Assembly: GCF_032854445.1 (NCBI RefSeq)
Contig: NC_088301.1
Coordinates: 15,680,281-15,744,280, forward strand
Source: Liolophura sinensis
Lineage: Eukaryota > Mollusca > Polyplacophora > Chitonida > Chitonidae
Length of the DNA: 64,000 bases
Direction: 5' to 3'
The position numbers were made by a program, and so were the translations under genes. The notes beneath the pieces are model-generated. The model made no database searches, was not told the origin of the DNA, and saw only the letters and a program-made list of their open reading frames with translations. Of the stretch, positions 56,101 to 63,692 are shown in pieces (the stretch's first letter is position 1; the number at the start of each line of letters is the position of its first letter).

Positions 56101-59100
56101 GCGGGAAAAAATACGCTAGTTATATTACAAAGAACTTTCACAGCGATGACGAAAGTAGATTTCTGTTTACCGTCTTGCTCTCTTCGGTAATTTTTGTCTC
56201 TCCTGTGTTTTCAGTGTTCAGCATCGCTTTTGGCCTGTGTATGGAGAAGGTGGGTGCGCCTCCGCTTGGGCTGTACGTTCTTCTCGGGTACGGGGTGTAC
56301 CAGTGTGCCGTGGCTGTCTCCTTGGAAGTCTGGGGCTATCTAAATACACACCTTGGTGACGGTATGTTTCTTCATGATAAGAAATCAAGATATTCACCGT
56401 TGTCATGCAATATTTGATAAATGTCTTTATTTTTGCATTATATTTAAAGTAAACTTACACAATGTGCCAAATCAGTTCAGTGATCAGAATTACTTCTTAC
56501 ATATGCGTGTAGGGTATGTTAGCTAGTGTTTCTATGGAATAGCAAGGCTAGTCCACGAGTTGGAGTAAGATGTAACAGATGCCGTAAGGCTGCAAGAATA
56601 ATCATAGAAGCCGCCACAATAGAGTGTGTCAGTTGCTGTTTAGAAAGGCCAGGTGTAAGAATGCACATTAGAGTTGGCTCTTCATAAAGGGCATGCTAGC
56701 CTGTGCGTTAGAGTAAGCTGATGCATGGGAGTAGAAACAGATTTAGACCTACATGAAGTTGATGTAGGTCAATCTGTTTGGATATAGGGTGTGTCAGCTG
56801 ATGTTTGGAAAGGTCATGTAACCCTTCAGGTTAGAGTCAGTTGTTCCCGTATATGTAAGTCTACCTGTTTGGATATAGGGTGAGTCAGCTGATGTTTGGA
56901 AAGGTCATGTAACCCTTCAGGTTAGAGTCAGTTGTTTCCGTATATGTAACTCTACCTGTTTGGATATAGGGTGTGTCAGCTGATGTTTGGAAAGGTCATG
57001 TAACCCTTCAGGTTAGAGTCAGTTGTTCCCGTATATGTAACTCTACCTGTTTGGATATAGGGTGTGCCAGCTGATGTTTGGAAAGGTCATGTAACCCTTC
57101 AGGTTAGAGTCAGTTGTTTCCGTATATGTAGCTCTACCTGTTTGGATATAGGGTGTTTCACTTGCTGTTTAGAAAGATCAGGTAATCTTTCAGGTTAGAG
57201 TCAGTTGTTCCCGTATATGTAACTCTACCTGTTTGGATATAGGGTGTGCCAGCTGATGTTTGGAAAGGTCATGTAACCCTTCAGGTTACAGTCAGTTGTT
57301 TTCGTATATGTAACTCTACTTGTTTGGATATAGGGTGTTTCAGTTGCTGTTTAGAAAGATCAGGTAATCTTTCAGGCTAGAGTCAGTTGTTCCCGTATAT
57401 GTAACTCTACCTGTTTGGATATAGGGTGTGCCAGCTGATGTTTGGAAAGGTCATGTAACCCTTCAGGTTAGGGTCAGTTGTTTCCGTATATGTAACTCTA
57501 CTTGTTTGGATATAGGGTGTTTCAGTTGCTGTTTAGAAAGATCAGGTAATCTTTCAGGTTAGAGTCAGATGTTCCCGTATATGTAAGTCTACCTGTTTGG
57601 ATATAGGATGTGTCAGCTGATGTTTCGAAAGATCAGGTAATCTTTCAGGTTAGAGTCAGTTGTTCCCGTATATGTTAGTTTACATGTTTGGATATAGAGT
57701 GCGTCAGTGGCTGTTTAGAAAGACCAGGTAACTCTTCAGGTTAGAGCGTTCTTTCAGTATATGCATAAACCTACATTGTTTTCGTGTATTTAATCCTGAG
57801 TGTATGGGCAGGGTTTGTGAGTTGGTACTTATAAAGACTGCGATCTTTCCGCAAATTAGAGTGAGATTTGTCAGTTGATGGACACCCCCTATGTTTGGGA
57901 TAGTCTATGATGGATGGCGTAAGAAGGGTCATCATGCCTGTAAGCGATACTGATAAGGTAGGGCCGCGGTATAACATGTTTCACGGCTTAATATGTTCTA
58001 AGGCTTAATATGTTTCAAGGCTTAATATGCTTCAAGGCTTAATTTGTTCCACGGTTTAATACGTTCCAAGGCTTAATACGTTCTACGGCTAAATGTTTTC
58101 CAGGGCTTAATATATATGTTCCACGACTTTGTATGCTCGAAGGTTTAATATGCTCCAAAGCTTAATAGGATTCAAGGCTTAATATATTCAGAGGCTTAAT
58201 ATATTTACAGGCTTAATACATGTATGTTTCAATGCCACACGTACATGTATACGAGATACATGCGTATAGGTCATTACTGGACCAGTCATCATGATTGGTG
58301 ATATAGGTTTAGGATACAGGAGAGACTTACAGCGCTCTGTTTCAACTGAAAATATGAAATCTTTATTTACAGTATAACCAGTCAACTAAACAATAAAAAC
58401 ATTTACACATCTAACTTTAAGATTATTTTTCTCTGCAGGTTCACAAGACACTGATGATAGTAAAAGCGAATATGAGACTCTGATCAACAGGGAACAATTA
58501 AGTCCAGAGGTATGGAATATTTTGTTTTCGTGTGTTTAAAGATTAGGCTCATGTGTAGTGAAGATCGGTGCTAATTTTTAAATGATGAATCAGTGATGAA
58601 TTTAGTCGTATCCTAAATACAATGTCAAATCTATATACAGGAGACATCCGATTCGAACCCCATGCGTCTATACTTACTTTATACCACACAGATCCATGAG
58701 CACAGGGTTTACGCATTTTATGCCCACAAATCCCCTTGAGTATACATGTACACGTGTACCCTTATAGGTATATTCCCGAATAAATTGAAGAAACTTTGCA
58801 ATAAAAATACACTCAGTACAAACTAATCTAACTAATGTACAAACTAATTTAACAGAATGTAAGCTGTCAGGGTGAAGCTAGAATTGTGTTATTCTGTTAT
58901 TGCAGCCGATTATTCTATTGAATACCGCACAAATATTCTTATCAATTCAACGTAGATTCTGTTTGACCAACATAATATTATGCTGATTCTGACGCAGTAT
59001 TGTGGTATATTAGCACAATGCATCACATTCTGTGAAAACTGATCAGATTGTTTTTTGAGTGTACTTTTTGTGGCGTGATATGTCAGTTAAAATAGCATGC

Positions 59101-59889
59101 ATAATTTCAGTGCTATATAGTTTCGTTCATTGTTAAGAAATTGTTTCTTAACGTGCTGAAACTCACGGCTTTTGAGTGATACTTGTTGACGGTCCCTTTC
59201 ATTGTCTGATTTGTAAAACATCGATTGATCTTTTTTCTAAAGGCGAGTGGAGATCACTGGCTGTCGGTGAGTAGATGTTCTGTTCATCTAAACGATGAGT
59301 TCAGCAATGCAGTGCGATTCAATCAATAAATCGATAAATACATAAAGTAGGTAGGGCAATGTTGGTTTGTTTTGTACCGAAACATGCAAAATTACATGTG
59401 ATTTGATCATAATTTTGGAACCCTTATTGTTGATGAGAACATTAGCGCAATGTATCCAAATAATGTCGCGAAAGAAACTATGTTTTTCACGATGTATATT
59501 ACGATGTAGAAATTTGAAAGTGATACGGCCACCACAAAAGGGCGTGTGCAGAGGAGTCACCCATGCAGACGGCTGGAGGTGCCATGAAATAATTATCGGT
59601 CGTTGAATACTACATGGAGAGCATATCTGAAGACACATGGAAAAGTTCGCCAGTAACTTGCCCAAAGCTAATTTCTTGATGTCACAAAAATGACCACTAT
59701 GCTGGATACGTGTAAGTGAAAAATTCGAGAGTGTTTATGACATTAAACAACACTTAATAAATAATCGGTGAATTGTTGACATTGCAGGACTTCTGGACAT
59801 GGAAAGTGATGCTGTACGGTGGTAACATGTTGATAATGATTAGTGTGGCAATATTCCTCATGTATTTGGTCATTGCCGACTTTTCATAG
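35142..59889 (+). CDS. FRRS1: Ferric-chelate reductase 1-like protein: reeler + DOMON + cytochrome b561 (16 coding exons)
   Basis: Coding exons: 35142-35334, 38213-38349, 38945-39045, 39905-40145, 41314-41511, 41768-41863, 42105-42264, 42675-42800, 43953-44068, 44827-44916, 45311-45397, 46098-46197, 56215-56361, 58439-58509, 59243-59266, 59788-59889. All phases agree and give 662 residues. There is a signal peptide (MGLLGIVLLFLGVQVGVDSW), a reeler domain (about 25-165; YTPGQPFT, DPFLGFLLEIR), a Thr/Pro-rich linker, a DOMON domain (about 225-400; WIAIGFSDD, DGVFWCKFAR), and a b561 core (about 415-600). The four heme histidines are visible: H417 (SLHGCLM), H458 (MIHRTS), H501 (EAVHPTLG), H537 (NWAHRCVG). 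A final C-terminal helix (MLIMISVAIFLMYLVIADFS) ends the protein. The family moves electrons across membranes to reduce extracellular or lumenal ferric iron, probably with ascorbate as donor. Exon 15 is a 24-base microexon. AATAAA follows at 59990-59995. The gene is intact and certain in family; orthology to FRRS1 rather than other reeler-DOMON-b561 paralogues is likely. Confidence 0.95.
35335..36190. other. FRRS1-like intron 1, left part
   Basis: No coding sequence. A short run of CCAACTGTNACATTGCCAA-type repeats lies at 35947-36025 (five copies of about 14-18 bases), just before the 19 bp array. Confidence 0.5.
36200..36645. repeat. Minisatellite, 19 bp unit (FRRS1-like intron 1)
   Basis: More than 20 copies of GCTTACAGAGAACACTGAT with CAGTGG and ACTGG variants. 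Each unit contains TTACAG, a weak 3' splice-site-like word. Edges degrade into CATGCAGAG variants. Confidence 0.93.
36960..37400. repeat. Old degenerate minisatellite (~22-24 bp), FRRS1-like intron 1
   Basis: Repeats of the type CTGAAAGAGAGCATAGCTNC, many with TTGCTGAAAGGGAGC variants. AGAGARC is shared with the 19 bp array to the left, so both may stem from one ancestral array that diverged. Overlapping minus-strand open frames (37095-37417) are artefacts. Confidence 0.8.
38034..38118 (+). repeat. SINE tail fragment
   Basis: TCATTTAAGGGAAAAGTTCT, TATTGAGTACGGCGTTAAAC and AGCAAACAATAGATCAATCA form a tail intermediate between families A and B. It lies about 100 bases upstream of the exon 2 acceptor. 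Confidence 0.65.
38702..38930 (+). repeat. SINE family A ending next to FRRS1-like exon 3
   Basis: The head is diverged (GGGGGCTTCGTGCCCAAACC), followed by AAAATGACCCAGAACCCCCT, CTGTGAGTTCAAGTCCAG, CAGCAACCTGCGGAAAGTCG and ATTGAGTTCGGCGTAAAATA. The copy ends about 15 bases before the AG at 38943-38944, so the branch-point region of this intron probably lies in SINE sequence. Confidence 0.88.
39530..39692 (+). repeat. SINE family A, 5'-truncated (FRRS1-like intron 3)
   Basis: GGGAAGACTTGCCAGCAGCA, CACCATAATGCTGGTCGTCG and TTTTGAGTATGGCGTAAAAC identify it. Confidence 0.85.
40890..41175 (+). repeat. Diverged repeat with a SAP-domain-like coding remnant (copy 1)
   Basis: It shares a block order with 52625-52910: GTTCGAACTCTTT, AGAAATGTTAGGCA, an ATTTAGATTAGACGAATGATGG-like word, and a downstream ACAGATAATTAGTAAATTAAT. 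One frame of the third part reads MMEVTENRKVCELEKFLKER then GVICASRKRR, which resembles the SAP-type helix-extended-helix found at the N-terminus of some mobile-element proteins. It is degenerate and intronic. Confidence 0.45.
43185..43952 (+). repeat. Tandem array of FRRS1-like exon 9 start plus its 3' splice site (~91 bp unit)
   Basis: About eight units each repeat the polypyrimidine tract (CTTTCACTTTCTGTTTGTCC), AG, and the first ~60 bases of exon 9 (GTTGTCTGATGATAATAGCC...). AG acceptors precede 43303, 43391, 43587, 43679, 43770 and 43862; the authentic one precedes 43953. The unit near 43496 has lost its AG. The last four units form two nearly identical 183 bp blocks (43587-43769, 43770-43952). 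Units encode variants of LMIIAWMICTSGAILGARYN, the first b561 helix, but lack the rest of the exon and its donor. Confidence 0.95.
44070..44825. other. FRRS1-like intron 9
   Basis: No gene or clear repeat is seen. Open frame 44359-44595 (minus) has no recognisable motif. Confidence 0.4.
45120..45245 (+). repeat. Very diverged SINE tail (FRRS1-like intron 10)
   Basis: CCTCGAATAAGTAAAATACT, GGATTTCGGCGTGTAACATT and TTAGTCAGATCAATAA keep the order of the family A tail, with many changes. Confidence 0.45.
46198..47040. other. Left part of FRRS1-like intron 12
   Basis: No coding exon. A GC-rich patch at about 46415-46475 (AAGGGGCCGCCTAGGCTGGG) may mark the end of the hAT element that follows. 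The opposite-strand frames at 45993-46274 overlap exon 12 and are shadows. Confidence 0.4.
47049..48516 (+). pseudogene. Dead hAT transposase (zinc finger MYM-type 1-like)
   Basis: Three blocks appear in the right order. 47049-47513 has a TTF-type zinc-finger region (FQTECFDKCTWLHYQENTD, FCIVCLNAAF, SNWKEAQGVFREHKDSKCHK). 47515-48000 has out-of-frame pieces (LCRQGLPFRG; VRANSLGSILDNYEGLFNLW; ARIIGVESQMRKFDLFLGMS) with stops between. 48022-48516 is an open C-terminal part (FRQYRNLQDLLLNACNN, FYTSDFDKERLSTQVDTLSV, then a dimerisation-like end). Intact ZMYM1-like hAT proteins are about 700-800 residues; here most of the catalytic first half is deleted and at least three frames are needed. It sits in sense orientation in the 10 kb FRRS1-like intron 12. 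A host role is unlikely. Confidence 0.85.
48530..49690. other. Intron 12 stretch without recognised gene
   Basis: A GC-rich patch at 48895-48945 (AAGGTCGGGGTGGTCGGGGC) may be the right-hand region of the hAT element. The rest is AT-rich with ATTTTTTTTTC runs at 48858-48885. No credible coding region. Confidence 0.4.
49691..50238. mobile_element. Non-autonomous DNA transposon with ~35 bp terminal inverted repeats
   Basis: The left end GCCCAACACTTCACGTTAAA with GCACTACTTCAGT pairs with the right end (reverse complement GCCCAATTTTGTTTTAGGCT, TTAAAGTACTACTTCAGT). It is 548 bp long. The minus-strand frame 49819-50028 inside (ending EDFIVEDLSFIWVQ) might be a remnant but shows no motif I recognise. 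Confidence 0.6.
50546..51053. mobile_element. MITE family D copy, split by a SINE
   Basis: The ends form inverted repeats, each containing TTCTG..TTCTGAGTGATGTTA on the left and TGGCATCACTCAGACAACAG, ATAACAGATTAAT and TTTTTGAGTGTA on the right. The inner sequence ATTACAGCAGATTATTCTGT recurs in the copies at 58808-59064 and 60418-60682. A SINE interrupts the element at 50703. Confidence 0.75.
50703..50956 (-). mobile_element. SINE family B, full length, with 13-bp target duplication
   Basis: The direct repeat GATATTCTGTTGA flanks the insert at 50690-50702 and 50957-50969. On the minus strand the element runs from CTCGCTTGGCGTTCAGCATG through GGTTGACCCGTATCAGTATA, GGAGGCACATTACACG and GTTGAGTACGACGTTAAACC to a (CACT)n tail. 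A clean duplication and an intact body suggest a fairly recent insertion. The minus-strand frame 50749-50952 inside is not a gene. Confidence 0.92.
51060..51250. repeat. MITE family D fragment
   Basis: CATTCTAACATCACTTAGAC, AACAGATATTATATTAAAAT and CACAGATTATTTTTGAGCG match the right end of the neighbouring copy. It is old and incomplete. Confidence 0.6.
51260..53320. other. Intron 12 stretch, no gene accepted
   Basis: A 123-codon plus-strand frame (51316-51687) and an overlapping frame beginning MKCFLQILVTCLIEFLICY at about 51334 look superficially secretory but end quickly and show no family. The diverged repeat at 52625-52910 is listed separately. No further gene is supported. Confidence 0.4.
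52625..52910 (+). repeat. Diverged repeat with a SAP-domain-like coding remnant (copy 2)
   Basis: It has the same block order as 40890-41175: GAGTTCGAACTCTTTGATCG, CAGAAATGTTAGGCAGCTAA, a TTTAGAATAGATGGACGATGG-like word and GGGCAGACAACTGGCAAATT. The SAP-like frame is degraded here. Confidence 0.45.
53327..55756 (-). CDS. Secreted fucolectin-like (F5/8C) + PAN/apple protein, nested antisense gene, one premature stop
   Basis: Minus-strand exons with matching phases: a start exon with ATG at 55756-55754 (signal peptide MIFTILVHVSFLLGC; donor uncertain, near 55710); 55253-55495 (ELGINLALGRPTTQISTQEY, a typical fucolectin start); 54295-54528 (NTVRNITIEPSLHWNDTS, ending KLTMCKVEVYGKST); and 53327-53556 (VTCSAHCKNHENCTSFNMAA then CELIADP, a PAN/apple-like Cys pattern; stop TGA). 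Total is about 250 residues. Fucolectins bind fucose-type glycans, and PAN domains mediate protein or sugar binding; such secreted proteins are common, expanded and often immune-linked in molluscs. In the second exon TGA (55317-55319) replaces the first Trp of the conserved WW before MVDL; a single G-to-A change explains it. So it is either a recent null allele, a pseudogene, or a base error. The gene lies inside intron 12 of the FRRS1-like gene. Confidence 0.65.
55760..56210. other. End of FRRS1-like intron 12
   Basis: Contains the upstream flank of the nested lectin gene. The plus frames 55846-56031 and 56028-56417 partly overlap exon 13 and are otherwise without motif. Confidence 0.4.
56780..57770. 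repeat. Minisatellite, 90 bp unit (FRRS1-like intron 13)
   Basis: About 11 copies of a 90 bp unit: GGTGTGTCAGCTGATGTTTG, GAAAGGTCATGTAACCCTTC, AGGTTAGAGTCAGTTG, CGTATATGTAACTCTACCTG, TTTGGATATA. A second variant (CAGTTGCTGTTTAGAAAGAT, CAGGTAATCTTTCAGG) alternates with it in the middle. Weaker copies extend left to about 56510. Each unit has TTCAGGTTAG or CAGGTAATC, splice-site-like words. Confidence 0.95.
57975..58225. repeat. Minisatellite, ~18 bp unit (FRRS1-like intron 13)
   Basis: About 13 copies of AAGGCTTAATATGTTCC with many single changes (CACGG, GCTTC, TACGTT). Confidence 0.92.
58808..59064. mobile_element. MITE family D copy (FRRS1-like intron 14)
   Basis: It starts TACACTCAGTACAAACTAAT, has TTATTGCAGCCGATTATTCT inside, and ends GATTGTTTTTTGAGTGTAC. 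The ends match the 60418-60682 copy. It is diverged. Confidence 0.65.
59590..59770 (+). repeat. Very diverged SINE (FRRS1-like intron 15)
   Basis: AAGTTCGCCAGTAACTTGCC, CCACTATGCTGGATACG, GTAAGTGAAAAATTCGAGAG and CATTAAACAACACTTAATAA keep family A order. It ends just before the exon 16 acceptor (59785-59787). Confidence 0.55.
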
Positions 59890-60164
59890 AGGAATCCGGA
59901 TATAAGGTCCACCATTTACTATCGGAACCATTCAAGACCTCACGGACGCCTTCGTTGATGATAATGCTAAGCGTTAAAGGAGATAAACAAATAAATGTTA
60001 TTTTTTGCAAATGAGTTATATATTTGCTTCATTAAGGTTAATTAATGTTTCTTTGCAATGCTTTTTTTTCTTTCTGAATTCAGCTCTTGCGTCTACGACT
60101 GTACATAGTACCATTGCTTGGGCTAAAAGTCTATATAAATAATTGAATTCCACGTGGATAAAAA

Positions 60165-60400
60165 ATGAAATGATGCTGTACAATGGTAACATGTTGATAA
60201 TGATGAGTGTGCCAATATTCTTCATGTACTTATTTCGTGATTGCTAACTTTTCATAGAGGAATCCTGGATATAAGGTCCACCATTTACTATAGGAACCAT
60301 TCAAGACCTCACGGACGCCTTCGTTGATGATGATGCTGCTAAGTGTTAAAGGAGATAAACAAATAAATGTTTCTTTTTGCAAATGAGTTATATATTTGCT
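60165..60400 (+). pseudogene. Decayed duplicate of the FRRS1-like last exon and 3' UTR
   Basis: Compared with 59795-60030, the words ATGCTGTACAATGGTAACAT, GTTGATAATGATGAGTGTG, AACTTTTCATAGAGGAATCC, the CAAGACCTCACGGACGCC block and AACAAATAAATGTT are repeated in order. The splice acceptor and first codons (DFWTW) are not preserved, and an extra base breaks the frame before the final residues. It carries its own AATAAA at 60362-60367, so it could still act as an alternative polyadenylation site. Confidence 0.92.
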
Positions 60401-60417
60401 TACGTATAAAGCTACAC

Positions 60418-60682
60418 GTACACTGAAAAAGTAAATTTGTTCATTTTGACAGAAAGTCTGTTGTCTCAGTGATGCTAGAGTGTATTCTGCCATTGCAGCA
60501 GGTTATTCTGTTAAATATGACTCACATATTATATAAATTCAACATAAAGATTAATTCTATTACACTAACGCGATATTATTTTGAATAAGACAAAGTACCA
60601 CCTTATAATAAAAGAATACCTTCTGACATCACGGAGACAACAGATTTTCTGTTAAAAATAACAGACTAATTTGTTGAGTGTA
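60418..60682. mobile_element. MITE family D, best copy
   Basis: The tips GTACACTGAAAAAGTAAA and TTTGTTGAGTGTAC are inverted. The repeat continues inward through ACAGAAAGTCTGTTGTCTCA on the left and TGACATCACGGAGACAACAG on the right. It is 265 bp long and noncoding. Confidence 0.82.
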
Positions 60683-60689
60683 CAGTACA

Positions 60690-61130
60690 TATACAGCCTT
60701 CACAACTCCAAGGAAATTCACCTCACACGTGTACATATCAGGAAAAGCCTCCTTACCATAAATAAGTGCATCCCATAATACTGACTCTCAGACTGCAATA
60801 GGATATACATATATACGAGTTGGATTTCACCATAATTCCAAACTTGTGGAAAATCATACTTTTTACCCCAGATTTTTATTTTCTTATGTAATCATAAACG
60901 GATTAAAAATTTAATTGTCTCGAGAGTGTTCTATGATGATAAGTTGCCGTGAGAATAAAATGGTTTCAATCGAGCAGAAACACCACTGATGAATTCTGTA
61001 TATAAAACTATAGATTTGCTTTTTCACTGAATCATACGCATTCTGTATATATGGTGGCAGTACTTTGACAGCACTGACTCACTCTGCAACAGGAAGACGC
61101 AGAAGATTTCACGTATTGCATGGAGAAATA
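60690..61130. other. Flank before the Harbinger remnant
   Basis: No gene is recognised. It may contain the ruined upstream part of the transposase gene, but no motif is readable. Confidence 0.35.
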
Positions 61131-61332
61131 AGGATGTCACCAGACAAAGCCCGCCAAATAATTTTGGCATGCGCCGTTCTGCATAATATCTGCAAATGGA
61201 GAAAAATACCTCAATGAAGAGGAGGGTGAAAATAATGGAGTTGATCAACAAGGGAATGGTGCCATTGCTGCAGATGCCAATGTTGAAGGCGTTCGATACC
61301 GACAGCAATTTGCCGATTTTATTACTGACTGA
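61131..61332 (+). pseudogene. PIF/Harbinger transposase, C-terminal fragment
   Basis: The frame reads [20 protein letters not shown] then CKWRKIP. This is the typical end of HARBI1-like nucleases ([10 protein letters not shown] helix). After a one-base frameshift it continues [20 protein letters not shown] and RYRQQFADFITD before a stop, again as expected for the C-terminus. The catalytic DDE part is not visible upstream. It is paired with the Myb-like gene on the opposite strand, as in Harbinger elements. Confidence 0.75.
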
Positions 61333-61991
61333 TCTGCCTGTTGATTAACTTATCCCTCCTTCTCTCAGTCTCATGCTGCATGTTCTTTGTCCAAAAAATT
61401 GTGTTCAAAATAAGCCTCTGTTTTTGTTTAGCCCATCTGCCCCATTATCTTATACTAGTCATATATTAAACTTTTATTGCTGTACACATCTAGTCGAATG
61501 AATATGTAAGTGCTCTCTGTATCATTTTTTTCTGCGAATAAATAAACACAACGGTTGACATTTTACTAAAAAAAAGACTTACGTTTACTAAATATGAGCA
61601 ATGGAATATGCTTGAGTTTGATTCCACTGCTTGCCTTGCGCACAGCTTCACGATATCCCAGCCACGTAATGGCAGCCAGTTTATATCCAGGGCAAGCAAC
61701 ACTGGATCACATCACTTTTTCAGTTAATGTTAATTGCCAGAGCTTGATCAATGCTAGATGACTATCTTTCTGTAGCTTCAGTACATACTGAAGGTTCCAC
61801 AGTCAGTACATCAATTTTCTGAAACTGTACTGCATATCTGACACCATTTCTTTTTTAGTCATTTTAATATCAGGTCTCAATTATACTTTCCTTTTTAACT
61901 TATGCTAACACTGCAAGTGTTGTAATCCAAGGACACCAAAGCTAAGTGACAAGTTACTGACTTACTTTTGTCACACATTATCTGCAAGAAA

Positions 61992-62291
61992 ATGGCAGAA
62001 TCCAGGTTTACACTCATATCCTCACAGCTGAAGCACTATGATCTTGACAAGATTCAGCCAATTTTCCCCTGCGGTATTTTAGCTATACATTTATACTTCA
62101 AAAATGCTAATAATAAACCAGAGAAAGCCGAACAGAACAAACTTGAAGTGAAAGAGACTCAGCAGACATACATTGATGAATACAAGTACATTTTGATGGG
62201 CAAATTGGAAAAGAAAAAACTTGCAGGTAGTGACAGACATGCTAAATGCCTTTATCACAAATGTCAAGGATCTGAGGAAGAAATGCAATAA
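61992..62291 (+). CDS. Uncharacterised ORF inside the Harbinger remnant
   Basis: An open frame of about 100 codons beginning MAESRFTLISSQLKHYDLDK with a hydrophilic, Lys/Glu-rich second half (EKAEQNKLEVKETQQTY) and ending in TAA. I do not recognise a domain. It lies between the transposase fragment and the Myb-like gene, and its end abuts that gene's 3' end on the other strand. It could be a third element-encoded exon or chance. Confidence 0.3.
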   Translation: MAESRFTLISSQLKHYDLDKIQPIFPCGILAIHLYFKNANNKPEKAEQNKLEVKETQQTYIDEYKYILMGKLEKKKLAGSDRHAKCLYHKCQGSEEEMQ

Positions 62292-62311
62292 AAGTGGCAC
62301 AATATTTTCAT

Positions 62312-63018
62312 TCAATTTATTCTTCTTGATTTTGTTTTTTGCAATTTCATTTCATAATACTGAATCTGAAGTTTGAGTTTTTTGATCTCAAGGTCCTGAA
62401 TAATCTCGGTCTTGCTTGGGTTTGGAAGTGGATTCTGTGCTTTATGCTGAACCACTGGTGCGACAGGTGAAGGTATCTTCACTTGAGTCTTTAGGTGGGT
62501 GATGTCCTCTGCCTGACTGGCACTAGGGCGAGCATCCAAATATGTGATGGGCAAAGGTGCTGGTGGAAAGTATGGCATGTCAGTTGTGCTGAAATGTAGA
62601 CATATACATTTATACAAATATACAAAACATACATACTATATCAAGAATACAGTTATACAACTATAACTGACCCTTTAAAGAAACTTAAGTTGGTGGGACT
62701 TTTAAACAACAAATATAACTTAAGTTGAATAAAACGCAGCAATTATATATAAAACAAAAATTGGATTTAGTAACTTTTTAAACTTGCTTAACACAACATG
62801 TATTTGAAGCACTGCGATAAATACTAAATTTACTCATTCATTTTAATTTATCATTGCAGATTCCAATTAGAGAAAAATTACTTACTGAGATTCATTAAGA
62901 TGAATTAAGGTGGAATCTATGCCATCACCAACTCCCCCAAGACAAACATTGTTTTCCCCTAGAATGGACATTATCACCTCAGCTATAGAACTTAATGGCT
63001 TTAATGATGGTCCTCCAC
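62312..63018 (-). CDS. Harbinger-associated Myb/SANT-like protein, last two exons (partial)
   Basis: Minus-strand exons 62886-63018 and 62312-62588 are joined by a GT-AG intron with matching phase. The first encodes GGPSLKPLSSIAEVIMSILG and GGVGDGIDS, typical of the region after the Myb/SANT DNA-binding domain in MSANTD4-like and Harbinger proteins. The second encodes PYFPPAPLP, a Pro-rich linker, and a final coiled coil (LEIKKLKLQIQYYEMKLQKT). Both exons are open. The DNA-binding exon is expected further right, beyond 63021; none is readable before the window ends. In Harbinger elements this protein helps import and position the transposase. Confidence 0.65.
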
Positions 63019-63021
63019 CTG

Positions 63022-63440
63022 TAAAATAAGAACGTATATGTCCAAATAATAATATCTTTCATTGTATTTGATCTCAACTCATTTTAGACTTACAGCTGAT
63101 GATGCAATCAATGATCTTGACAATAGGTTGTGTTATAAATAAAGATTATGTTTGAAAGTAACAATTATGTACTACCAGTCAAGTTGCAAAAAAAAGTTAA
63201 TATGAAAAATCCTTTGAACTTTCAATTCAGTGAAAGTTGACACTGAGTTGTTTAGAAATAAAAAAATAACACAAATAGGCCAATGGGGCACAGATGGTCT
63301 CTGGGTCAAAGTTTGAAACATAAGCACATGAGAAAATAAAAAGTGTGCAAGTGTTGGGACAGGTTAAATGGTCTATTTGCTAGGTGAATTTCTATAATAT
63401 GATGAATAAATCACTGTTTACGTAACAAAGAAAGCCATTT
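63022..63440. other. Gene-free stretch upstream of the Myb-like exon
   Basis: AT-rich, probably an intron of the Myb-like gene. No motif. Confidence 0.4.
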
Positions 63441-63692
63441 GTTTTGATTTATTTGGTTGGTGTTTTACGCCGTACTCAAGTATATTTCATTTATACGACA
63501 GCGGCCAACATTTTGGTGGGAGGAAACCGAGCAGAGAAACCCACGACCACCCGCAGGTTGTGGCAGACCTTCCCACGTATGGCCGGAGAGAAGGCAGCAT
63601 GAGCTGAACTCACAGAGACCGCATTGCTGAGAGGCTCCCAGGTCATTACGCTGCGCTAGCGCGCTAACCAACTGAGCCACGGAGGCCCCGTG
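63440..63692 (-). repeat. SINE family A, full length, reversed
   Basis: On the plus strand it reads ATTTGGTTGGTGTTTTACGC, CGTACTCAAGTATATTTCA, GCGGCCAACATTTTGGTGGG, the GGTCATTACGCTGCGCTAGC block and the head CTGAGCCACGGAGGCCCC. The tRNA-like A-box is complete. If the Myb-like gene extends rightward, this lies in its intron. Confidence 0.93.
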
